DNA of 56,110 bases from Klebsormidium nitens (GCA_000708835.1 DF237530.1:1-56110), one strand, 5' to 3'; numbered from the stretch's first letter, positions 37,121-50,600 are shown. Notes: generated from the letters alone by a model not told the origin. Numbers and translations: made by a program.

Positions 37121-37625
37121 GGAATGTAGCGGAAGCAAGGTGACTGAGTTGTGGACGAAAGGATGCTGTGGAGAGCGCGGACATGTACTGGTCTTGATTA
37201 AAGATATCCGTTGATTGTAGCTTCGTTGTTTGCAGTGGCCCCGATGGTATACATTCAGAGCTCTTCAAAATGACAAGCGGATGCAGGATGCTATGTCTTA
37301 CTTGGTTCTGCTTCAGGAGGGTAGTTGTTGCACTGGTAATCAGCAAGATACGATCAGGTTCTCTTCCATATTCTTTGAGCATTGAAAGCAAGAGATCATT
37401 GTGACCTGGACTTCCGGCCTCAGCATAGGATTTGGAGATCACACCAACATAGAGTAAGATCAGCATGGCATCAACTGCAGTGCTCAGTAGCTGACAGCTC
37501 CGATTCCCAATTCTTGCTAACGGCACTCTGTCCAACCATAATGCGATGAGGTTTCTGCAATTTACAGCGTTGTCCCAGTGGTTAAACATGCCAGACTTGA
37601 CGCAGCTCTCGCTTGATACTAGCAT
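37104..37625 (-). other. 173-codon open frame of unclear status
   Basis: An uninterrupted minus-strand frame of 173 codons overlaps the last 17 bases of the first coiled-coil gene. It stays open upstream past the first Met (ECKPIMLVSSESCVKS). Pieces such as IMLVSSESCVKS and YVGVISKSYAEAG loosely recall the beta-strand/SxxY segments of TIR domains, but the rest does not follow TIR spacing. It may be a gene fragment, a single exon of a minus-strand gene, or chance. No splice chain was found. Confidence 0.25.
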
Positions 37626-38389
37626 GATCGGCTTACACTCGTTAGCTGTGCGCGGCGCCCCCTGCAGCCAGCAGCCATGGGGCCGCGGCCGTCGAAAATA
37701 AACTGATCTTGGTTCCGATCAGACTCATGATATCGCGAGACAATGATTCATTGGGGCGCCTACCGTAGCATGTGTTAATGATCATGCATGAACCGTACAC
37801 CGCATATATACAGGTAACGCCGGCGCAATCCTAACTTCTCATACATACACATGGAAAGCCTGACAAGGATCGGACCGAGGGCGTTCGGCCCTGAAACCGA
37901 TCGCGATCAACATGATGACGTCAATCATTGCATATGACATGGTGCCAGTGCATGCTGCGGCGTCTGCAGCTCATGTCATATCATTTGGACGCACGAGGTG
38001 GAAGGAGTGGTGCCGCACAGCCGCAAGTGTCGGAAGCGTAAAAACTTTACAATTGTCGGTGTCTCCAAATATCATCGTAAATGTAACAGGCCCAGTACGC
38101 GGTCAATATTCTCCTTGAACTCGTTCTACTAAAGCCGGACCACTGAGTTGTTTTTATTGTTTATGGTACTCAGCTGGCAATCTAGCCTAAGACCTTGAAA
38201 ATCTCTATTTAAACTTTTCAATTAGGTATAGTAATAATCATTTGTCCTGATGCAGCCGTCCCTCTATAATTGCAGTTAAATAAATAGATAAGGTAAACCG
38301 TCCTATGCTAAGCAGTTTAAAAGGCAGCAAACACAGTCAGTTCCGGCGACCTGTTCCTTCATTTGCGTGCCCTGTTCTAACTCTCATAA
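37626..38389. other. Spacer between convergent genes of unit 1
   Basis: AT-richer sequence with no exon seen. It should contain the 3' untranslated region of the minus-strand F-box gene, next to 38390. Confidence 0.5.
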
Positions 38390-40690
38390 TTAAGTGATGG
38401 ATACCTTGCCTGCAAACCGCATGTCTGCAGGCAACATGCTTTCTTGGAGCCCCTTACACGAAAGGATTACTAGCCGGGCTTGAATGCCGCTCTGTGCATA
38501 CGCCCTCAAAACATCCGAAGTCAAAAGCTCACAATGCGCAAGGACCAGGTGTTTTAGGTGACGACAGCACGTGAAGATCTTCTCAACAGTGGTATCAGTT
38601 AGAGCGGGGCAGCTGGCTATCCGAAGATCTTCCAGCCCCCCCTCTTCAGTCACTTGCCGCAGCACGGTATCGGGTGTTTCCAACCAGGCACCTATCCCCA
38701 GGTTTTTGATCTGTGGGCTTTGCCTGCATACGGAAAGATATCGATTAGCTCCAACAAAAGCTCCAGGTGCACAGTCAATGTTTTTGGTGGACACGCGCAT
38801 CTCGTATTAGTCTGGCTGCTTTCCGTCTGACAAACCAAAATCGATGCTACGGCGGCAAGGTTAGTCAGAACATGATAGAAGATCCAACTTTGTGAGACAC
38901 AGCCCGGTCAGTCATAACGGTAGGAACAATTTCATCCTAGCGTTGAAGCCCTACCCTCTCCAGAACAGAGGCTCTTCTCGCGTCTGAAAGAACGTCTAAA
39001 GTAAAACTACTCAAATCAGATTTTGACATCACACCTTTAGACACTCGGCTTACCGGCTGCGTGGTATCTTCTTAATCTGGCGGTTGTTGAACAAGGTGAT
39101 GCTGCTGAGCAGGGGCAGATGTTGCTGGAGGGCCGCAACCCCAGCGTCGCTGATGTCATGCTCGCAAGCAATGGTAACTTGCTCTAGGAGAGGGCAGCCA
39201 GTGGCAAAGCTCCTAAGGGTGGTGTCAGTGACCCCACAGGTGTGAAATGTCACTCGCTCCAGCTTGGGGCACTGCTCTGCCACCCGCTCGAGGCCCTTGG
39301 CCACCGGAAATCCCCCCTCCTTCACCCTGACATCGAGCTCCTTCAATTCAGGACACGCCGCTGCGGCAGCTCCCAGCCCCGAGTTCAGCAAGCCGCACCA
39401 GCGAAGTGCCAGCCACTCAATCTTGCACGGGGCCAGCCAGAAGAAGGCTGTGCCGCTGACGTTCTCGCAATGTTCCAAGCGCAGCGCCGTTAGGTTTCCA
39501 CAGCGCCTGAGCACCACCTCGAGCCCCGCGTCCGTGATCGCCGAACAGTGCACCAGGTCAAGCGAGCGGAGACCAGGGCAGCCGCGACCAACGAGTCTGA
39601 GCGAGGCGTTACTAAAGGGCGGCTCTGCGATCGGAGTCCCTTCCTCCTCGCCAACCTGGACGCTCTCGATTCTAGGGAAGCGCTCGAGGATCTCTTCCAG
39701 AGCATCAAATTGGGAGACTTTCTGCAAGCTCAGGTGGTGCCGTGCAAAGTTTGAAGTCTCAAGCCACTCGCAGCAGACCAAAGAGCACGCCCGGAGGGAG
39801 GCGTCGTCCAAGCAGCTCATGATGCGGGTCAGGCAAAGCGCGTCCAGATTCGCAAACCCGCACCCCCTCTCGTCTACCAGGACCGCAGCTCCCTTCCTCT
39901 CCTCGCTGCCCTCCATCGCAACCCCCTCCTCGCAAGCAAGAACCGCTCCGCAGGCAGTCAGGCTCCGCTCGTAAGCCTGCAGCTGACTCTGTTTGAGCTG
40001 CTCGGAGGAAGCCAGCTCATCTCTGACTGGGGCAGGGAGGTCATCAAAAGCATCATGAGCTTGTTCAGCTCCCTGCCCCCTCGGGATCTCTCCAGCGAGG
40101 CTCTGCTCTCCCTCGGGCTGCGACTCGCAAGATGCAGAAGCCTCAGGACTGGAGCTGAAGGGGGGGTAGAAAGACAGCGCGCTGGAAGCGCTGGCCATGA
40201 ACGAGCACGGCCCCCCCAACTCCTCAGCGTGGCAGGCCCTCCCGCTGGGCTCTGCCGAAACTGCCTCCAGAGACCCTCCACTGCCTGCGCCCTCCTTCCC
40301 CTCCATATCCTTCCCCCCATCTGCAGGCAGTGCCCCCTCAGTGGCGCCAAAACATCCGTCTCTGCCAGGTCCAGGGACCACCTCGCTGGAAGCATCGTGG
40401 GTTTGTTCAGATCCCTGAGTCTCGTCGGAGGTCACCTCGCAAGTGTGCTGCTCCTGTGGAAGGGCGCTGCTTGCGAGGGCCTCGACGTCCTGGCTGCTGG
40501 AGAGAGGAGAGGACTGCGAGTCGGGGGCAGACTCGCAGAGAGGAGAGAAGAGGGCCTCGCACGCGCCAGCGGCAGCGTCTCCGGTGGCTCTGGAGACCTG
40601 GTGGGCAATCCTCTCCCCGAGAGCCAAGGCCCCCTCAATGACCTCCCAGACCCGCTCCTCGAAGGGAGTCAAGCGGGCGAAGAACTCCAT
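38390..40690 (-). CDS. F-box/LRR protein, copy 1 (AMN1-like LRRs)
   Basis: Predicted substrate adaptor of an SCF ubiquitin ligase: the F-box binds SKP1 and the LRRs choose the target. Two exons, 40690-39054 and 38723-38390, joined in phase 2; 1971 nt, 656 residues. The start Met begins MEFFARLTPFEE; a conserved ALGERI..QVSRATGDA block follows. Residues ~50-270 are acidic, Ser/Glu/Gln-rich and probably disordered, with imperfect internal repeats (QG-EQTHDA, QGAEQAHDA). The F-box is at ~280-325: LDALCLTRIMSCL, LRACSLVCCEWLE. Then Cys-containing LRRs: CPGLRSLDLVHCSAITDAGL, CGNLTALRLEHC, CPELKELDV, CPLLEQVTI. Exon 2 adds two more (LEDLRIASCPALTDTTV, LKHLVLAHCELLT). Paralog of 53777-55908. The target is unknown. 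Confidence 0.9.
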
Positions 40691-40840
40691 CTCTAACTAG
40701 CGGGGGCGCACACTAGCTAACAGCTAACTCTAGCTCTCTCGCTCGCTGATCGCTGGAAGCACGAAAGCCAAAGCTCGCATAAGGGCGCCAATGGCAAAAG
40801 CGCAAGAGCAGAACAAACTCGTGAAAGTTTGCACCTTCAG
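40691..40840 (-). promoter_or_regulatory. Upstream/5' UTR block of F-box copy 1, shared with copy 2
   Basis: Directly above the start codon are strings also found above the second F-box gene: ctctctcgctcgctgatc, aagggcgcca, agagcagaacaaactc and gaagtttgc/gaaagtttgc, in the same order and similar spacing. This is either duplicated 5' UTR and core promoter or a conserved element; the CT-repeat resembles the pyrimidine patches of plant leaders. Confidence 0.6.
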
Positions 40841-41691
40841 CTTTCAGCAGCGTTCTTGATCGAGCTGGCAGCTCGTGCAACTAGGAGTGGGAGCGAAGCT
40901 CTGTGCACAATCATTCACCAAGCCTGAGTCGACAACCATGAGTCCGAAAACCGGCACTTGAGTTTAACGAGGGGTCTTTTCAAGAACCAAGCTTTTGGCA
41001 ACCGCATTTGCCTTGGATGCAGCACTTTTCGTCCCAAGTCAGAGCGCTAAGTTCTTAGCGACAATGTGCCGGCGTCAATGACGTCGTTCAGACAGGGATC
41101 CCTGCCACTGTGAGATGCAACGGCTACCTAGTAGGCCGCCCAGGGGCTGCAAAGACACACTCAGCTGAGTCGGTGAAAGTCTTGAAGAGCCGCTTCATGC
41201 CCTGTGCAGCAGCGGCGTGGCATGCATTTTGACAGTACACTGCCACCGGAGTTGACTGCAAGAGCACAACAATCACACTGGGCAGAAGCAGTCATCTTAC
41301 ACAAGGCATGCTTTTGCGATGCAGGTTTCTGCAGACAGCTCATTGACCATCCAAATTTGAGATTATGAGACAGGCTCTGGACACTTGGACGGGTGCATTT
41401 CAACAGCATGCAGGAAAGCTGGTTTGCCGATTGCCAAGATGCTTTGAGAGAATCAATCGCCTAACTGGAGAGATTAGGTTGATGGCATATCAGGCGTTCA
41501 ATCAAGTTCGTTGATTCACTTCTAGAAACCCAAGTTCATCGACATAGTCCAGCAAGGAAGCGTTTGGAAACCCTTAACCTCTTTTGAAGAAAACCCCTTT
41601 CAGCCCTAGAAGATTTTGGCGGAACAAGTGAGCAGGAAATGCTGTCCGCTTGAGAAAGGCCCCCAAGATTTCCGTATTCAGGGAGCGCAGG
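40841..41691. other. Divergent spacer between F-box copy 1 and coiled-coil copy 2
   Basis: About 0.85 kb between oppositely directed start codons. No exon seen; promoters of both genes must be here. No TATA box recognised. Confidence 0.45.
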
Positions 41692-44600
41692 ATGGCTTCG
41701 ACAAGGAGGGGTCCAACCAGCAGGGGGGTTGACATGGGGCTTAAGGTGCATAAACTCTTAACGTGCTTTCTACTTCCATATGATGCTGTGGCTCTTTCAA
41801 GCTTATGGCCTTGGACAAAAAGCAGGCTCCCAAGTCCAGAGCAATTGAGGCTCTGCCAATCCTTAGAGGCTTTCGTTTTGGTCAATCCCTATTGAATTGA
41901 AAGCCCTCTCCCGGTGATCTGATTCAGGTTCTTCTATTGTCATTGTCCTTGCCTGCCTGTGGCACATCCACTCAACACTAGTCTGAGATTCACGCCCTTG
42001 CAACTGTGCAGGGGTTTCTTCCAAATGCCCCTGAAGGACAAGGCCAGGCTAGAAGAAGCACCATAGTAGAAAAGGCCCCTGCCGCGACCGCGTACGTCTG
42101 CAACCTGGTGAGACAGGCAGAGTGGTGCATAGCATCAATGGTGATTAACAGCTCGTGTCCATGCTCTGTGAGGTCCTCCATACCAGATCAGAGTTTCCGA
42201 TCCACGCAATAGACTTTTGTTGCAATGGGGAATGTTTACAACAACACCGTCGGGACAGACAGCTGGCATTGTTGTCTGTCGATCGGGACAAGATTGTGCC
42301 TCAGAGAAGGTGACAGCTGTCACCAGTCACCCGGCTCTGTTTCACTGAGAGTGCATGGTAGGTCTGACAGGTGGCAGTGTGTAGACATCAATCGACTGTA
42401 TGAGGCAGGGTTTACCTTTACTGATTGCTCTCACTACGCTGGCTCTTGAGGAAAAGAAAGATGGAAGAAATACAGCTGTCTTTGGACGGGGCTGTCCTTG
42501 AACAAACGCTTCCACTGACCAAAGTGGAATCCCATTTTTACGTGGCCATAGTAATACTTAGATCAAAAGATTCAAGGAAAAGCAGAAGTGTTTCTTGCCT
42601 AACCCAGACCCTCTACCGGCAACCCAATCTTCAAACCAGGGGGACGATGCATGTCTTACGTGGCCCTATGAGGATTCTGGTGTTGAGCACAATTCCTATC
42701 TTTGCAACAGGGAAGACGGGGACCTGAAGACGCAACCCAAGCGCGGAAGCAGACCGCATTGCGTCAGAAGGACTTGGCCAAGCGGCCGGCCTGGGGAAGC
42801 GGGCTGACGCCTGGAAAACAGGTTAGTGCAGCATGCAGACGCAAATGAGGCTTATAAGGTCTCTACTCGGAGACCACTTTCTTTTCGAGAGGCTCTTTGC
42901 GGCAAGCGATCATGCTGCTCAAGAGAATGCTGACTGGTAGCATCCTTTTCAAGTTTCACAAGGGGTGTTCAAGCCAAAACTGGAAGTCAGGTGCATGTTG
43001 CACTTGAACTTGTTACTCCCACAGATTCCATCAAGATTTGCTGAAACCAAATGCTGCAGTAGAATTTCAAGAAGATACTTCAGTAATCGTCTCGCAGAGT
43101 ACTGTACGCTACGCTTATCTGTGGCTCTTCACGTCTTCTGGTCACCTTAGACTCTCTTGTTGATATGCCTTTTTGGGCTCTTCGCCTCCGGTCCTCTGCC
43201 ACACAAGGTTTGCTTCCGTCTTCCTTGCAGAAGCAGAGCACGCCGCTCCGTGTTGCCCCCCCCAACCGCCACAACAAAACCACCCTGGCTGCCCACTCCC
43301 ACTGGACGCCGGCTGCAGAAACCCCCGCAGAAGCAGCTCTCCCAACAAACCGCACTCTATCATTTGCGCCAGCGCCAGCAATGGCGCAAGTTTCACAGCT
43401 TGGAGAGGCGTCCACAGTCCAGGGGCCCATGACGAACGGGTCTGCCAGAGCTACACAGGGGGAATTCGCAGCATCGACGCTGCACCACGGCGGACAGGTA
43501 GATCAGCCCTGTGATGCAAAGAATGCTTCTGGTTTCTGCGCGGACCGAGCGGGTTGCTTGCTGCATGTGCTGTGGGGACGACAGCTGGCGGCACGTGTAT
43601 GGTCATTTCGGTTAGATATGTCGGCAGCTAGGGGAAGCCCGATCTTATGTACGTGGCACCGAAGGGAGTAGTTTCCAATGGATCTCCAGAATTGTTTTGT
43701 GCTTATTGGAGCGTTGAACTAAGTCGGGACAGCTTAAAGCACCTGATGAACTCGTTCCTTTTTGCAGGGACCGGCGGCGACCAAGGGCACCAAGAAGCAG
43801 GTGGGCGGTGCACCCGTCGTTGGAAGAGTGCAGACAGCACAGCTCGATCCAAGCGAAGCCCTGGTGAGGATTCGTAATCCGGCGCTTGACTCAACTTTGA
43901 GCTTCATCAGTGAATCAATGCATGAGTGCCAAGTGTCTAAGCAAAGGCTTTGCTGAAAGTCGAATATACTCTGGGGCGATCCTGATGGGCAATCCTTTCT
44001 TGGCTGGAAGTGCTTTAGAAACTTCCTCAAAACGATGCCGCTTAGAGATACGACTGCAATGCGAGCCACGTCATATGGTACAGGTTCGCATCTGACCCAT
44101 TCTTTGGCTTTTATGTACAGGCCGCCTTTTTCGACCCCCCCTCCCCTCGGTCTCCCCTCGACTTCTCTAAGCCGCAGAGCTTTCTCAATTCAGCCATCGC
44201 CGACGCCTCGAAGGTCTCCGCCACTGCGCAGCAGACGGGTGCCCACTCAGATGCTGACGACAAGCACCTCGCGCACCTCGAGGCGGCGCTCGCGCAGGCA
44301 AAAGCGAAGCGGGCCACGCTGCAGGCGGCGCTGGAAAAGACGGAGCGCGCGCTGGACAAGGAGCGCCGCGCGGGGGTCGCCCTGGAGGAAGGGTTCTCAC
44401 GCGCGCTTCAAGGAAACGTGAAGACAGTGGAGGCAGCGGAAAAGGAGGTAAGAGCAACGGAGGATATGGGCCTTTGGTGGTGTGTTTGAGCACCGTCACG
44501 TTGAGGTTGCCGACCCTATTGACTTGACGTATGCATTCTCTTTTTGTTCTTTCCAAGAGGTTGGCTGTAACATATGATAAATGTTTTCGTGATCAAGAGG

Positions 44601-47600
44601 GGCTGACGCTGAGAGCTGAGTAACATGCATTCGGAGAGGATGTGCAGGCCTTCTGCTTGTCGTTGTTTGCGTGCTCAGGATTGGTCATCTATCAAATGCT
44701 TTGGTCCTGTAAGAAAAGGGACTTAAAACCTCTTCTTAAGTTCAAGTGCTTTCGTATACGCAGGCGCAAGAGGCGCGGCGCTCCCTGGCCGCGCGGACTA
44801 GGCAGTTCCAGGAGGCACAAGCTGCAACAGCCGAAGGTAAGGAGGCTGTGAGCTTTGCAGTTTCTCAAACGAGTACCCTTATGCACAAACAGGTACTGCG
44901 TATTCATTCGGCATAGCGTGGAAAAACGACTGTCATGTCGCCTACAACATCAATTAGTCTTCGCTTCCGGCATGGATTATCAGCCTTTTTAGAAAAGCTC
45001 GTAAGGTGCGGCGACCCGGCGAACTGATTCTGGCCGTTTCTTCGAGCAGCCCCTGGGGTGATTGCGACGGAAGAAGACAGGAGATTATTCTGGTCGTTGT
45101 CCAATTCAGCAAAAGTCACCCCTTCATGTATCACTTGGACGAAACTGGCCGCAAACCGTATCTTACCTCAGCCGCCCGTTGAATCATCTGCTTAATGAGC
45201 TTTTTGATGGACTGCTGAAAGGTGTCTTTGCTCCAACAGAGAGCAAACAGCGGGTGGACGCGGAGGCAAGTGCGCGGGCGGCATGTGAGGCGCTAGAGAG
45301 GGCGCGCGCGGAACTCAGCATCGCGGCGGCTGATAAGGAGGAGGCGCAGACGCGCGCGCGGACAGAGGCGCTCAAGCGCCAGCAGGCGGAGGCACAGGTG
45401 GGTTTCAGTTTGTGGTAGGCCTTTCTTATCATGTGCGCAATTTGAGCGCTCAGGCGAATCTTTGCTGGTGTAGAAAACGAATAGCATTCTCTACCAAGGT
45501 GCGGATAATTGAACAGGTCGTTCGCCAGACCTCGTATGACTTAGGAGACTGCAGGGCATAGTGCGGAAGGTCTAAGATGAGTGTCGGATTATGCAAGGAC
45601 TGTTTTGACTTGTCCCTCTGTGGGCAGATTGCGGGTTCCATGCTTGCCCGTGCGCACACATCTCCTTTCCCGATTCCCTCGCGCAAAATATTCGCAATCC
45701 TCTGTACGATTGGTGACTTATCAACCAGCATTTGTCACTTTTTAGCCCAAAAGCGGCGTCCTGCTGCTGTCCGAAAGATGAAGTCGAGATTTCACCGCAA
45801 CCCACCCATTCCGACGCCGTTATCCCCTGACTTCAATCAGATGTCTCATTCCAACTTTCTCTCGGCGTGCAGATGGAGTCCCTGGTCCGCGAGTGCGCGG
45901 TGTTGCGCGCATCGCTGGCGGAAGTGCAGGAAGGGCGGATTGCGGCGGCAGAGGAAGCGGAGGAGGTGCGCACGCGCGGCCGCGAGGATGCCGACGCGGC
46001 GCTGCACGCGGCCGTTGAGACCGTTGCGCGGCAGGAAGGAGAGCTGGCCCGCGCGCGGAGCGACGCGGCGGCCGCGGCACGCGACCTGGAGGTGGTGGCG
46101 GCCAAGGTAAATATCCAGGGCCCAGGAGCAGCGATTTGCCTTGCAAACGACAAGATTAGGTCTATTTACAAGCTTGGAGCACTTCAGCGGTGCAAATTCA
46201 GCATTTGTGCCTCCTCTACAGTCACTCACTTGCAAAGTATCATTCTGGCTTTGCCGACAAGACGCAACGCAACCTTTAAGAAAGGGTTCCCTGTCTTTGA
46301 TGAGATTCGCAGCATGCCTTTCTCTCTCTCCCACGTACGCGCTCTCCTCTTGTAAGGGTCGGCATATTTCTCGGGTCATCACTTCCTGTGCTTTCAGGGT
46401 TCGCGAGGGTCTTCATGTACACAGCTTCTGATCACCCTCGTCTCAATCCTGTAGGCGCAAGCGCTTGCCACACAGCTCGAGCAAGCCCAAGTTGCAAGCC
46501 GTCAGTCCCTCGCCGACGCCGCCGCAACTGCGTTGAAGGAGCGCGCATCGGCTCGCGCGCTCGTCGCCGCGGCAGAGGCGCGGCTGGCCGCAGTCGACAA
46601 GAAGGCGGCCGCCGCCGAGCAGAAGGCGGCCGAGGCGCGCGCTCTCGCGGACAGCGAAAGAGCACGTGCGGAGGCTGTGGAGGAGCAGCTCAATGCGGTG
46701 AGACGCAACTGAATCCGTACTCTTTTCGAGAATAAGTGGTACGGAGCATTCCCACGAGAGCCTTTCTGCAAGGGCCTGGAAGTCCTCAATTGCGCGAAGT
46801 TAGAGGGAACATAGTCACGTAGAATGAAGCTTTGAAACCGCTTCTTCGTTCCTGGTTGCTTGTTGGGACAAGAAAAACGATTCGGACATATTTCTATAAG
46901 AACAAAGTTATTCGAAAGCGGTCAGAAAATGGCGGACGGCACTCTGCTTGCTTCATCCTTGAAGCCTCACGATGCCGAGGTCACCGACACAAAGGAGAAG
47001 AGCAGACTCTTTTTGCGAAAGAACCGCACGCTGAACAAGAGCTTGAGCTCTCAAAGGGCTACGAGCTTCTGACATACCTGCGATATATATATTTCGATTG
47101 GTTTTTAGTCTTCTCCGACAAACATCAAGACCCTCTATCGGACGCCCCTCGTCTTTGATTCTTGCTTATTGGGAAGACTTCGGAAACAAGCGCGTGAAAG
47201 TTATTGCACTATTCCTAGTTGGAAGTCCACCGTCCGTCAGCGACTTGTTGTGAGGTTCAATGTCGTCGCCGCTACCGAGTCCTTGAGGATTTTGCCTCAA
47301 GAAGAAAATCTGCTCATGACTGCTGTAATGCCTCAGCGCCCTGCTCGGTCTTAGAGACTTATTGGTTCCCTTCGTTGCTTCGCCGCATCATTTAGCAGCC
47401 CTGGAGCTCTCTCCGAACGCTTTCCGGCCGTCCATTCCGCAGGACCGCGCTCAGCGGAAGGCCGCCGAGTTGGCCGCGGAGTCGAAGATGCGCGCGGCAG
47501 ATGCGCGCGCCGAGGACGCAAAATTGAAGCTGGAGGAGGCCCTGAAGCAGCTCGCGCACAAGGTCAGGACCGGACGTAATGCCAAATATTTTCACTGTTA

Positions 47601-50600
47601 AGCGTTACAGCTTTCTGTTTGGTCGTCACGCACTCCTGCTTTTTCAACATCAGAAGCTCGAATCAAGCCGTATCGGTGAAAGGAGTTGAGCACCTAGCTG
47701 TGAGGGCTGAGATTGTGTCAGGCCAACACATCAAAGTTTCTGTAAGTAAAATAGATTTCCGCAAGGAGCAGGGGCATGAAGTCCTCTCGGTTCACCCTTG
47801 TGAAAAGGCCTTTGCGTAGTTTTTAACAGCGAGATTTGAGGAAATCCATACGGCGAAAGCAAACGACGCCGGTCACCGTGTTGCTCTATATCCAATTTGA
47901 GCCTCTCCTTACGCCACGTGTTGGTATCCGCAGGCGACCTTAAATGTCGAGTCCCTGGCCGCGAGCACCGCCCGCATCGTCGAACTGGAGGCGGAGCTGC
48001 GCCGGGCACAAGCGGCCCACGTGGCGCTCGAGACCGAGCACGAGACGGCTGCAGCGCGCGTGGCACACCTGCAGGAGGTGAACGTGGACCTCGAGGCGGA
48101 GATTTCGGAAAAGAGCGCCGAATTTGAGGGGCTGGTGGCGGAGATGAGCCAGCTGACGGATGAGAGTCTGGCGGAGGAGCGCCAACTGAAGGAAGAAGCG
48201 GCGCGCGCGCGGGCGGAGCGGGAGAGGGACGTACAAGCGGCGCAGGCGGAGGTGAGGCGGAAGGCATGAGGTATTGGGAAGTACGTACGTGTCCGGAAGG
48301 CTAAAAAAAACAAACTAAAAGAATCGAAGAAAGAACGCGTCTTCTATGAAGTCTTTTACGAGGAAGACAAAGAATCGCTGCTCTTCATCTGACAGGGAAA
48401 CGTGAAAGAAAGAGACTTAGAAAGATGAAGGGAGCTTTGTTTTTCGTGTTTCTTTAGCGCCGAACTTTTGCGCGAGATTTATGGTGCAACCCTCTTTAAT
48501 TTCACTCGCTGCATCTGTTCGAGTAATTGCACTGCTACCTTGGTGAAGATTCACCGTGTGCCCGAGCGGTCCTGTAGCTTCACAGTCAGCAATCTGAGGT
48601 ACCCTTTTTGTTAGGCTTTACCCGGGAAAATGCATCTTGGCCTTTCGCAAATGACTGATCTGCCATTTTCTTCACAGATCGCCAAACTCAAGCGCGCGCT
48701 GGCGACGGCTCAAGCGGCGCTCAAGAAGGCCTCGTCCCGCTCCGCCAAGTCGACGGAAGAGCTGGAGCACGAGAACTCGAAGCTGAAGGAGGAGAATTCG
48801 AAGCTGCAAGTAAGCTTCACTGCTCAGCGTGCTGTTCTTCACACTCTGGCAATCGAGGTAGCTTCAAACCCTTTAGCGATTCCGGACGACGCACCCTGGC
48901 GTTCGTTTAACTTTACCTCAACTGGATTGTTTTGCCCCGCGACTTCCTCTTGTTTTCTCTTTTGTTCTCTTGTTTCCGACGAAGCGCTTTTTTGTCAGAG
49001 GTTTTTCTGCACAGCCCATATCCGCACCCTGCCGTTCATTTAACTTCGCTTCAGATGGAATGCTTGAATCTGCAACCTCCCAACTGTCTCTGTTTTGTTC
49101 TCTTGTTTTCGAAGAAGCGCCTTTTTTGTCGAAGGCTTTTCTGCACAGCCCATATCCCTGCTGTCGCTTTCTGCAGGCGGCGGCTGACGTGGCGGCGACT
49201 GCGGAGGCGGCGGATCGGCGCGCGTTTAAGGCGCACTTGGAGACCGAGCGCGAGCACCGGGAGACGCTGATCGAGCAGCTGCGCGTCAAGAACGAAGAAG
49301 TGGACAGACTGGAAGCGGTCAGCACTCGCGCCTTTCTCATATTAGCGCTTTGCTGTGAGTGCTTTGATCAAGGTTTACAAAAAGCTGGGCGGGATGCCGA
49401 GAGACCAGATTTGAGGGTTGGATGCGTGGCGCTTTACCCCCTAGAGAATTCGCTTAAGACTGTGATCGGTGCCCGGAAACCTACTCCTAATCAGGGTTGT
49501 TCTGACATGAGATTCCCATGAGGTTTGTGGGGGGGAAACTAGTGGTTCCGTGAAGGTCCGGGAGTTTCGCTTTGTCTTCCTTGACTAACATTCGTGCCTT
49601 AACAGTTTTCCCTGTTCTGCAGGAGGTTCTGTTTCTGAAGCAGCACCAGAACGAAACCGCTAACTACCGAGAGGCGAGTTACAAGACACACCCGCTATTC
49701 TTCCGTCTTTTTCAATGAAGTTTTGTCGTCCTTAGCTGTCACCGACTTTGCTGCTGACGTGGTATAAGCACGTGTCCGCTCGTCAACGAACGGGAAAGTC
49801 TTCGGCTGGCGCCTCTGAATGCCTTCCCCTGAGAGCTAGATCGATGCAATTCTTTTCGTAAGCGGAGCATTGCATCCAGTTTCATCTTCGTTGTCACTCG
49901 CGTACACGCCGCGGCTTTTAGGACCGCTGAATGTGGAAATATTCCATTCAATAATGCAGAAAGTGTGCTTGAGCCCGCAAAATGGCCTACCTTTTTTCGG
50001 TCCGATTTGCTGAGCCGCGTCGATTCTTCGATACCATGCAGTTGCGCGCCTACACTTTGTGCACGAGCTGGGGGGAAAGGTAAGAAGTCTTCTTCAACCG
50101 TCAATTGAGTTCTTAATCCTGGCTCTCAGAAGTTCGGCAAGCCCTTCGTGCAGGATTAATTAGGCGCGCGCGAAGTGTGGATTGAAATTGGCAACATTCT
50201 GTGAGAGCCAAGGCCGCCTTCGTTGTCACGTTCAAAGCAGACGTTGCTCTTACTCTGATATTCGTGGTTGCGGTGTACGTTTTCCCAATGTGCTAATGGC
50301 CCTCCTGGCTGACTTTCCAGATGAATGAAGCCCGGCACAGACTGTCGCAATTGCTCGTCTCCATTGAAGACCCCGGGGTAAGCCGCTGCTCCGCCGCTCT
50401 GTCTAAAGTTCTTCAGAGACCGGCGGTATTCAAGCAGTAAACTTCTGACATGCGTAAGATACTCTACAAGCCCCGGAACGTTGCTCCGACTTCTTGGGCT
50501 GACATTGTCCCACTTCTACCAACCAAAAGAGAAAGCTCAGCGGGGTCTCCGTGTGACTCGTAGTCTCCCGTCTGCGGAGTGTCAGCTTTCACGTACTGCA

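Noticed and set aside
45846-46382. Minus-strand frames of 80-178 codons opposite the coiled-coil exons (also 47731-48267, 33817-34215, 26896-27453)
   Set aside because: High-GC exons suppress stops on both strands. These frames have low-complexity Arg/Pro/Ala composition and no matching exon chain.
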